The position numbers were made by a program, and so were the translations under genes. Shown one piece after another: positions 14,039 through 19,877 of a DNA stretch of 19,877 nucleotides. Positions within the stretch are counted from its first letter, which is position 1. The number at the start of each line of letters is the position of its first letter. Below the pieces are notes generated by a model that was given only the letters and a program-made list of their open reading frames with translations, searched no databases and was not told the origin of the DNA. Source of the stretch: Hyphomicrobiales bacterium (lineage in GTDB: Bacteria > Pseudomonadota > Alphaproteobacteria > Rhizobiales > Beijerinckiaceae); contig JAQGKN010000427.1 in NCBI GenBank assembly GCA_028290085.1, positions 1-19,877 on the forward strand, given 5' to 3'.

Positions 14039-15088
14039 ATGCCTCCGATTTTCTCCTGCCGTGGACGTGTTTTGTCAGGTCCTGTCTCGCAATCGCCGAC
14101 CGCTGGTCTGTCGGGCCCGCTGGTGCCCGAACCCCAGGTTCCGGGCCTCGTCGTCGTGACCGATCCGGCCGCGCCGCCCGCCGGGCTGGAGGGCGCTGTG
14201 GTGGCCATCGGCAACTTCGACGGCGTCCATCGCGGGCACGCGGTTGTGATCGCGCAGGCCGAGGCCATGGCGCGTCGCCTCGGCAAACCCTGCGCTGTCC
14301 TGACCTTCGAACCCCATCCAGCCGACTATTTCGCCGGGCGCCCGGTGATCTTCCGTCTCACCCCCGAGCGGGCCAAGGCGATTGCGCTGGCCCGCCTCGG
14401 GCTGGAGGCCATGTTTGTCTTCACCTTCGACGAGAAGCTCGCGACGCTGTCGGCGGAGAGTTTCGTTCAGGACATTCTGATCCGCAGCCTGCGCATTTCG
14501 GGCGCGGTTGTCGGCTATGATTTTCATTTCGGCAAGGCGCGGGCGGGTTCGCCCGAATTTCTGCGCGACGCTGGGACACGGCACGGATTCGAGGTCGAAG
14601 TGGTCGAAAAGGTTCTCGCCGATCCCGATGGCAGCCCCGAGGCTGTCCACTCAGCCGCGACCCGCGTCGCGTTGGAAACCGGCGATGTCGCACAAGCTCG
14701 CCGCCTGCTGGGGCATGATTTCTTCGTCGTGGGCGAAGTGATTCACGGCCAGAAGCTCGGCCGGGAACTCGGCTTCCCCACAGCCAATCTGGCGCTCGAT
14801 CCTTCGTGCCGCCTGCGCTATGGCATTTACGCGGTGCGGGTTGCCATAGACGGCGTCCTCCGTGACGGTGTCGCGAGCTATGGCCGCCGCCCGACCGTTG
14901 ACGACGGCGCGCCGCTGCTCGAAATCTACGTGCTGGATTTTTCGGGCGATCTCTACGGCCGGATGCTGGAGATCGCCTTCGTCGGCTGGATACGACCCGA
15001 AGTGAAATTCGACGGGCTCGACGCTCTGGTGGTGCAGATCGAGGACGACGTGCTGAAGGCCCGCGCCTTGCTGGCGGCGCGCACCTGA
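14039..15088 (+). CDS. ribF: Bifunctional riboflavin kinase / FAD synthetase
   Basis: This cytoplasmic enzyme phosphorylates riboflavin to FMN, then adenylylates FMN to FAD. The N-terminal FAD synthetase domain has AIGNFDGVHRGH (56-67, HxGH-like nucleotidyltransferase site), LTFEPHP and VVGYDFHFGKARAGS (157-171). The C-terminal kinase domain has GQKLGRELGFPTANL (237-251), YGIYAVRV, SYGRRPTVDDG (280-290) and LLEIYVLDFSGDLYG (293-307), with Glu295 as the likely base. The start is uncertain: ATG 14039 gives 349 residues, with about 50 residues before the first motif, longer than usual. An in-frame GTG at 14123 would give 321 residues, nearer the family norm, and a TTG at 14012 is also open. A 116-base gap separates it from ileS. 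Confidence 0.93.
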   Translation: MPPIFSCRGRVLSGPVSQSPTAGLSGPLVPEPQVPGLVVVTDPAAPPAGLEGAVVAIGNFDGVHRGHAVVIAQAEAMARRLGKPCAVLTFEPHPADYFAGRPVIFRLTPERAKAIALARLGLEAMFVFTFDEKLATLSAESFVQDILIRSLRISGAVVGYDFHFGKARAGSPEFLRDAGTRHGFEVEVVEKVLADPDGSPEAVHSAATRVALETGDVAQARRLLGHDFFVVGEVIHGQKLGRELGFPTANLALDPSCRLRYGIYAVRVAIDGVLRDGVASYGRRPTVDDGAPLLEIYVLDFSGDLYGRMLEIAFVGWIRPEVKFDGLDALVVQIEDDVLKARALLAART

Positions 15089-15204
15089 CGGCTCCCCTGA
15101 CTACTGCCGCCGCCGCCATGGCGTTTTTGAGCGAAATCGGCTAATCGCTGGGGCTCCCGTGCCGAGCCCTCGTCCACGCTCCCTATCAGAGTGCCACCTG
15201 TCCG
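15089..15204. other. ribF-ileS intergenic region
   Basis: These 116 bases lead into ileS. A short palindrome CGCCATGGCG followed by five T (about 15114-15128) resembles a very weak terminator but the stem is too short to count on. I see no T-box or other tRNA-sensing leader. The ileS start has no good Shine-Dalgarno. Confidence 0.4.
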
Positions 15205-18147
15205 ATGACCGAGAATTCTGAATCCGCCAAAGGCCCCGACTATTCGCAGACCCTCTTTCTGCCGCGCACGGATTTTCCGATGCGCGCCGGTCTGCCCCAG
15301 AAGGAGCCCGAGCTTCTCGCCCGCTGGCAGGAGATGGACCTCTACGGTCAGCTGCGCGCGCGCGCGGCCGGAAAGCCGAAATTCGTGCTGCACGATGGCC
15401 CTCCCTATGCCAACGGCAACATCCACATCGGCCATGCGCTCAACAAGATCCTCAAGGATCTCGTCACCCGGTCGCAGCAGATGCTCGGCTCCGACTCGAA
15501 CTATGTGCCCGGCTGGGACTGCCATGGCCTGCCGATCGAGTGGAAGATCGAGGAAGCTTATCGCGCCAAGGGCAAGAACAAGGACGAGGTGCCGGTCGTC
15601 GAGTTCCGTCAGGAATGCCGCGCCTTCGCGCAGAAATGGCTCGACACGCAGCGCGCGGAATTCAAGCGGCTGGGCATCACCGGCGACTGGGATCATCCAT
15701 ATTCGACCATGGCCTTCCACGCGGAAGCGCAGATCGCCCGCGAGATCATGAAGTTCAAGGACAACGGGCTGCTGTATCGCGGCTCGAAGCCGGTGATGTG
15801 GTCGGTTGTCGAGAAAACCGCTCTGGCTGAGGCGGAGATCGAGTATCACGATCACCAGAGCGATATGGTTTGGGTGAAGTTTCCGGTGAAGGCCGGATAT
15901 TCTGCCGACGCCTCCGTCGTCATCTGGACGACGACGCCTTGGACGCTGCCCGGCAACCGCGCAATTTCCTACTCGCACAAGATCGCCTACGGCCTTTTCG
16001 AGGTCACCGCGAACGAGCGCGACTTCGGGCCTAAGGTCGGCGACAAATACATTCTCGCGAACAAGCTCGCGGATGCCGTCGCTGCTTCGGCAAAGATCAC
16101 TCTTGCACATGTCGCCGAGGTTTCAGCTGACATTCTGAAGACCATCGTCTGCGCGCATCCGCTCGCCCATCTCGGCTACGATTTCCCGATCCCGCTGCTC
16201 GATGGCGATCACGTCACCGACGACGCGGGCACGGGCTTCGTGCATACGGCGCCCTCGCATGGTCGGGAGGACTTTGAAATCTGGATGGCCAATGGCCGTC
16301 AACTGACGGAGCGCGGCATCGAGACGCGCATTCCCTTCACCATCGACGATGACAGCGTCTACACGAGCGAAGCTCCCGGCTTCGAGGGCAAGCGCGTCAT
16401 CACCGCCAAGGGCGAGAAGGGCGATGCCAACGAGGCCGTGATCAAGGCGCTCATCAATGCGGGCAACCTCGTCGCGCGCGGACGCTTGAAGCATCAATAT
16501 CCCCATTCCTGGCGCTCGAAAAAGCCGGTCATCTTCCGCAATACGCCGCAATGGTTCATTGCGATGGACAAGCCGTTCAACCTCGGCTCGTCCCTGCGCA
16601 ACGTCGCTTTCGAGGCCATCGGCAAGACCGAGTGGGTGCCCGCCGCCGGTGAAAACCGCATCCGCGGCATGATCGAGAACAAGCCCGATTGGGTGATGTC
16701 GCGCCAGCGCGCCTGGGGCGTGCCGATCACCGTTTTCGTGCACAAGGAAACAAAGGAACTGCTCAACGACAAGCGCGTCGATGAGGCCATCGCCGCCGCA
16801 TTCGATGTCGAGGGTGGCGATGCATGGTTCAAGGAGGGCGCGAAGGCGCGCTTCCTCGGTGCAGCCGGTCACGAACCCGAGTATTACGACATGGTGATGG
16901 ACGTGCTCGACGTCTGGTTCGATTCAGGCTCGACGCATTCCTACGTGCTCGACGACAAGCTGCATTTTCCGGGTCTTTTCGGCACGCATCGCAAGGTCGA
17001 TGGCGGCGCCGATACTGTCATGTATCTCGAAGGCTCCGATCAGCATCGCGGTTGGTTCCAGTCCTCGCTGCTCGAGAGCTGCGGCACGCGTGGCCGCGCA
17101 CCTTTCGACATCGTTCTCACTCACGGCTTCGTGCTGGATGAGAAGGGGCAGAAAATGTCGAAGTCGCTCGGCAATGTCACGGCGCCGCAGGATGTCATCA
17201 AAGATTCCGGCGCCGACATTCTGCGCCTCTGGGTCGCAGCCTCCGATTATTCGGACGATTTGCGCATCGGCAAGGAGATCCTGAAGACCTTCGTCGAGAC
17301 CTATCGCAAATTGCGCAACACGCTGCGCTGGATGCTCGGCTCGCTCGCGCATTTCGACGAGGCCGCGCGCATTGCGCCCAAGGACATGCCCGAGCTTGAA
17401 AGGCTCATGCTGCATCGTCTGTCCGAACTCGACACGCAGGTGCGCGAGGCCTATGCGGGCTTCGACTACAAGCGCGTGATCTCGGCGCTGTCGCAATTCA
17501 TGACGAGCGATCTGTCGGCCTTCTACTTCGACGTCCGCAAGGACACGCTCTACTGCGACGCGCCCTCGAGCCTCGCACGTCTCGCGGCGTTGACGGCCAT
17601 CGACGAGATCTTCAGGCGCGTCACCGTCTGGTTCGCGCCGATCCTCGCCTTCACCTGCGAGGAAACATGGCTGTCACGCCATCCCGGCACCGAGGGCTCC
17701 GTGCATCTGGAAACCTTCCCGGAAACGCCGGACGCCTGGCGCGACGACGCGCTGGCCGCCAAATGGCGCACCATCCGCACCATCCGCCGCGTCGTCACCG
17801 GCGCACTGGAAATCGAGCGCGCCAACAAGCGCATCGGCTCTTCGCTGGAAGCAGCTCCCATCGTCTATATCGCCGACGATGAATTGCGCGCCGTTCTCGA
17901 CGGGCTCGACTTCGCGGAGATCTGCATCACTTCGGCCATCGAGATCCGCGCGGGCGCTGCGCCTGAAGGCGCCTTCACGCTCGACGATGTCTCAGGCGTC
18001 GGCGTTGTGATCGGCCGCGCCGAGGGCCGCAAATGTGCGCGCTCGTGGAAGATTTCGCCGCTGGTGGGCACTGACCCTGAATTCCCGGACGTGACGCCCC
18101 GCGATGCGGATGCGCTGCGCGAGTTGAAAGCGGCGGGGCTCCTGTGA
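15205..18147 (+). CDS. ileS: Isoleucyl-tRNA synthetase
   Basis: This class I aminoacyl-tRNA synthetase has 980 residues, close to the usual bacterial length. The HIGH motif is seen in [13 protein letters not shown] (67-79) and KMSKS at 650-654 ([12 protein letters not shown]). Between them sit the CP1 editing domain, with [13 protein letters not shown] near 245 and the [12 protein letters not shown] stretch (about 347-358), and the zinc-free connective region. [12 protein letters not shown] and [13 protein letters not shown] are further class Ia marks. The anticodon-binding helices follow. The C-terminal end, [10 protein letters not shown], retains only one cysteine of the zinc-finger site known from E. 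coli IleS. Its stop overlaps the lspA start (GTGA), so the two are coupled. Confidence 0.97.
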   Translation: MTENSESAKGPDYSQTLFLPRTDFPMRAGLPQKEPELLARWQEMDLYGQLRARAAGKPKFVLHDGPPYANGNIHIGHALNKILKDLVTRSQQMLGSDSNYVPGWDCHGLPIEWKIEEAYRAKGKNKDEVPVVEFRQECRAFAQKWLDTQRAEFKRLGITGDWDHPYSTMAFHAEAQIAREIMKFKDNGLLYRGSKPVMWSVVEKTALAEAEIEYHDHQSDMVWVKFPVKAGYSADASVVIWTTTPWTLPGNRAISYSHKIAYGLFEVTANERDFGPKVGDKYILANKLADAVAASAKITLAHVAEVSADILKTIVCAHPLAHLGYDFPIPLLDGDHVTDDAGTGFVHTAPSHGREDFEIWMANGRQLTERGIETRIPFTIDDDSVYTSEAPGFEGKRVITAKGEKGDANEAVIKALINAGNLVARGRLKHQYPHSWRSKKPVIFRNTPQWFIAMDKPFNLGSSLRNVAFEAIGKTEWVPAAGENRIRGMIENKPDWVMSRQRAWGVPITVFVHKETKELLNDKRVDEAIAAAFDVEGGDAWFKEGAKARFLGAAGHEPEYYDMVMDVLDVWFDSGSTHSYVLDDKLHFPGLFGTHRKVDGGADTVMYLEGSDQHRGWFQSSLLESCGTRGRAPFDIVLTHGFVLDEKGQKMSKSLGNVTAPQDVIKDSGADILRLWVAASDYSDDLRIGKEILKTFVETYRKLRNTLRWMLGSLAHFDEAARIAPKDMPELERLMLHRLSELDTQVREAYAGFDYKRVISALSQFMTSDLSAFYFDVRKDTLYCDAPSSLARLAALTAIDEIFRRVTVWFAPILAFTCEETWLSRHPGTEGSVHLETFPETPDAWRDDALAAKWRTIRTIRRVVTGALEIERANKRIGSSLEAAPIVYIADDELRAVLDGLDFAEICITSAIEIRAGAAPEGAFTLDDVSGVGVVIGRAEGRKCARSWKISPLVGTDPEFPDVTPRDADALRELKAAGLL

Positions 18148-18653
18148 TCGAAGCTAAAACCAGCAAGGCGGCTGCGCGCGCCATCGGCATTGCCAGCGCG
18201 TTCGGCATGCTCATCGTCGATCAGGCGCATAAGTTGTGGATGATCGAAGTCTTCGACATCTCATCCCGCCAGCCGGTGCATGTGCTGCCGTGGCTCGATC
18301 TGGTCATGGCGTGGAACAACGGCATTTCCTATTCGCTGCTGCAGGCAGACACGCCGGCGGGTCGCTGGGGCCTGCTTGGCCTGACGCTGGCAGCCACGCT
18401 TCTGCTGGCGATCTGGATGTGGCGGGCAGGGGTGCGTCTCACGAGTTTTGCGCTGGGCCTCGTGGTCGGCGGCGCGCTCGGAAATGCCTACGACCGCTTC
18501 GCTTACGGTGCTGTCGCGGATTTCTTCTACATCCACGTCGGCAGTTTTTCCTGGTACGTCTTCAATCTCGCCGATGTCGGCATCGTTGCGGGCGTGGGGC
18601 TTCTTCTGTATGAGTCTTTGTTCATCAAGGAGAAGACGGTTAAAATCGTCTAA
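18144..18653 (+). CDS. lspA: Lipoprotein signal peptidase (signal peptidase II)
   Basis: This inner-membrane aspartyl protease, 169 residues, cuts the signal peptide from diacylglyceryl-modified prolipoproteins. Four membrane segments are visible (about 11-28, 76-94, 98-116, 138-158). The catalytic aspartates are Asp117 in [15 protein letters not shown] and Asp144 in [20 protein letters not shown] (56-66) is the conserved periplasmic-side motif in the variant seen in Hyphomicrobiales. It starts with GTG overlapping the ileS TGA; ileS-lspA linkage is widespread in bacteria. Lysines at the C-terminus (IKEKTVK) lie on the cytoplasmic side. Confidence 0.95.
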   Translation: MIEAKTSKAAARAIGIASAFGMLIVDQAHKLWMIEVFDISSRQPVHVLPWLDLVMAWNNGISYSLLQADTPAGRWGLLGLTLAATLLLAIWMWRAGVRLTSFALGLVVGGALGNAYDRFAYGAVADFFYIHVGSFSWYVFNLADVGIVAGVGLLLYESLFIKEKTVKIV

Positions 18654-18696
18654 ACGGCAGCATTGAATTTGCCGCCTCCGATTCGCCGCCTCCAAA

Positions 18697-18738
18697 ACGC
18701 CGTGAAGGCGCGGCATCACGGCGTGCCCCAGTCGGGGC
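18697..18738. terminator. Tandem hairpins after lspA, possible terminator or processing site
   Basis: Two perfect inverted repeats lie side by side. The first is ACGCCGTGA / TCACGGCGT (18697-18705 and 18716-18724), 9 base pairs with a 10-base loop. The second is GCCCC / GGGGC (18725-18729 and 18734-18738), 5 base pairs with a 4-base loop. No T-run follows, so it is not a textbook Rho-independent terminator; it may stabilise the ileS-lspA transcript end or slow transcription. A 9-base direct repeat GCCGCCTCC (18671-18679, 18685-18693) stands just before it. Confidence 0.45.
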
Positions 18739-18835
18739 GCCTGGTGCAGGGGCAGCAGAGCGTTCGTGTGTGGGGCGCATCGCGTCTGGCACCACGTTCT
18801 GCGGACGTGACCACGAGTGGACGACAGGATTGGCC

Positions 18836-19519
18836 ATGATCTGTGACACCTCCTCGACCGGCCGTTTCGCCCTGTTTGGAGCGGCGGCTTTCGCTCTTGC
18901 GCTGGGTGTGAGCGCTCCGCGACCGGCTCTCGCTCTGGATGACGACGGTTCGAAGAACGTTTTTTCCGCCGTCCTCGGCCTCGTCGGCATTTCCGGTGAG
19001 AAAGAAGATCCTTCAATCGACTATCGCGAGCGCGCCCCTCTGGTTGTGCCGCCGAACCGCTCCTCCCTGCCGCAGCCGCTGCCCCCCGTAGCCAACCGCA
19101 ATGCTGCCTGGCCGAAGGATCAGGAAATCGTCCGCCGCAAGCAGGCCGAAGAGGCTGCTCGGCGTCCGCGCGTCGACGAAGTGCAAAATCCCGTCAGCCG
19201 CGAAGAACTGGCACGTGGCCGTTCGGCCTCTGGTGCAGCCACGGCCCCGCCGCAGGATGCCGGGTGCTCGGATCCGCTGTCGCGCGTTTGTAACCCGGAA
19301 ACATTCTGGTCCGGTTTGCGCAATGCGCGCTCGTCCAGCGATGAGGTCAAGCTGGCCCCCGGCAAGGAGCCGTCGCGCGATTGGCTGACCGAACCGCCGG
19401 CCGGTTTTCGCAAAGCGACCAAGGAAACCAAGTACGTCGGAGAAAAGGCGCGTGACGAGATTGATATTACCGATCCTCGCGCGCAGTTGATGGAAGAGCG
19501 GCGCCGCAAAACAGAGTGA
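18836..19519 (+). CDS. Secreted proline-rich conserved hypothetical protein
   Basis: I do not recognise a defined domain. The protein has 227 residues. A signal peptide is clear (hydrophobic FALFGAAAFALALGVSA, cleavage probably after ALA near residue 34), with no lipobox cysteine, so it is predicted periplasmic and soluble. A small hydrophobic patch follows (VFSAVLGLVGIS, 42-53). Then comes IDYRERAPLVVPP (61-73) with a proline-rich run, a charged, likely disordered middle (90-140), two cysteines (Cys144, Cys152) that may pair, and a charged C-terminus. The start ATG at 18836 has AGGA about 8 bases upstream. Its place between lspA and an M16 peptidase suggests an envelope role. The VVPP motif vaguely recalls the DUF3035/BamF lipoproteins of alphaproteobacterial outer-membrane assembly, but that is only a guess. 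Confidence 0.75.
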   Translation: MICDTSSTGRFALFGAAAFALALGVSAPRPALALDDDGSKNVFSAVLGLVGISGEKEDPSIDYRERAPLVVPPNRSSLPQPLPPVANRNAAWPKDQEIVRRKQAEEAARRPRVDEVQNPVSREELARGRSASGAATAPPQDAGCSDPLSRVCNPETFWSGLRNARSSSDEVKLAPGKEPSRDWLTEPPAGFRKATKETKYVGEKARDEIDITDPRAQLMEERRRKTE

Positions 19520-19561
19520 TCTGGCGAGAACCTCTCTCGGGGGGCTGAACTTTCCAGATCA
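19517..19561. terminator. Nested inverted repeat at the end of the secreted hypothetical gene
   Basis: TGATCTGG (19517-19524, starting in the stop codon) pairs perfectly with CCAGATCA (19554-19561). Inside the loop a second stem CGAGA / TCTCG (19525-19529, 19535-19539) fits. No T-run follows, so terminator function is uncertain; it could also be an operator for the next gene. Confidence 0.4.
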
Positions 19562-19574
19562 TCTATCCTATATT
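19545..19574 (+). promoter_or_regulatory. Possible sigma-70 promoter of the M16 peptidase gene
   Basis: CTGAAC (19545-19550) and TATATT (19569-19574) are 18 bases apart. The -10 is good, the -35 weak. It would start transcription about 57 bases before the M16 start codon. It overlaps the right arm of the nested inverted repeat. Confidence 0.3.
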
Positions 19575-19638
19575 GCCATAAGCTCGCCGCACGGCATTTG
19601 CCGGAGCGGCGACCGTCCTCTCGAACGCCCGGGCGCTC

Positions 19639-19877
19639 ATGGCACTTCATCCGTCATTTCCGACCACCGCTGGCCTCACGCCCGGCTCTGCCGATGCGGC
19701 TCCCGCGGATGGACCAGCCATCTCGCACTTCAAGCTCGACAACGGTATGGAAGTCGTCGTGATCCCCGATCACCGCGCGCCTGTCGTGACGCACATGGTC
19801 TGGTATCGCAACGGCTCCGCCGACGATCCAGCCGGCAAGTCGGGCATCGCGCATTTCCTCGAACATCTGATGTTCAA
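19639..19877 (+). CDS. M16 family zinc metallopeptidase (N-terminal part, runs off the window)
   Basis: Only the first 79 residues are present. The inverted zinc-binding motif HFLEH is seen in [11 protein letters not shown] at the window edge: the two His bind zinc and the Glu is catalytic. The preceding text, [22 protein letters not shown] and [17 protein letters not shown], is typical of PqqL/processing-peptidase-like M16 proteins. The start is uncertain: ATG 19639 has no clear ribosome site, the frame upstream is open only to a stop at 19579, and no signal peptide is seen, although many relatives in this family are periplasmic. A second M16 gene often follows in this order but lies outside the window. 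Confidence 0.85.
   Translation, partial: MALHPSFPTTAGLTPGSADAAPADGPAISHFKLDNGMEVVVIPDHRAPVVTHMVWYRNGSADDPAGKSGIAHFLEHLMF

Noticed and set aside
15089..15204. T-box or tRNA-sensing leader before ileS
   Set aside because: No T-box consensus or specifier stem is visible, and such leaders are rare outside Firmicutes and relatives.
14953..16110. 385-codon minus-strand ORF opposite ribF/ileS
   Set aside because: It lies antisense to conserved ribF and ileS sequence; long antisense frames are common in GC-rich genes and its translation shows no domain.
16123..16872. 249-codon minus-strand ORF opposite ileS
   Set aside because: Shadow of ileS in another frame; no ribosome site and no recognisable motif.

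Overview
This window is about 20 kb of GC-rich DNA with densely packed genes. It comes from the chromosome of an alphaproteobacterium, most likely order Hyphomicrobiales (Rhizobiales). Three things suggest this: the codon use; the alphaproteobacterial form of HisRS, with motif 2 reading [12 protein letters not shown]; and the block MaoC hydratase, class IIA HAD protein, ribF, ileS, lspA, small envelope protein, M16 peptidase, which I recall as typical of that order. I cannot name a genus. I see no rRNA, tRNA, CRISPR array, insertion sequence, integrase or phage gene. No gene-free stretch exceeds about 240 bases.

Layout. (1) 1-890 (+) is the 3' part of an SbmA/YddA-like ABC protein with membrane and ATPase parts in one chain. 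(2) 897-6092 (-) is a five-gene run on one strand: an omega-amino-acid:pyruvate type aminotransferase, hisS, a META-domain secreted protein, and the permease (thiX) and binding protein (thiY) of a thiamine-pyrimidine-precursor ABC importer. The matching ATPase (thiZ) is not here. (3) 6285-9264 (+) is a three-gene exporter operon: membrane fusion protein, MacB/LolC-type permease and LolD-like ATPase, joined by two ATGA overlaps. (4) 9245-11238 (-) is a pair made of an OpgC-type membrane acyltransferase and a secreted SGNH hydrolase, whose reading frames overlap by 112 bases. (5) 11390-11830 (-) is an Ohr peroxidase. (6) 11964-19877 is mostly (+): a class IIA HAD protein, a lone CheY-like receiver on the minus strand, a MaoC hydratase, ribF, ileS, lspA, a secreted proline-rich hypothetical, and the start of an M16 zinc peptidase that runs off the window.

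How the genes fit together. Most of this is housekeeping: two tRNA synthetases, FAD synthesis, lipoprotein signal peptidase, peroxide defence and envelope transport. The accessory interest lies in two places. One is the acyltransferase/SGNH pair, which looks like a periplasmic acyl-transfer or acyl-editing module. The other is the tripartite exporter, which has no outer-membrane partner in the window. Smaller oddities are the thiXY pair without its ATPase, a HAD protein whose first motif reads DVW in place of DxD, an isoleucyl-tRNA synthetase whose C-terminal zinc site has decayed, and a stand-alone CheY with no chemotaxis neighbours. I see no clearly unprecedented system. The OpgC/SGNH pair is the best candidate for new biology.
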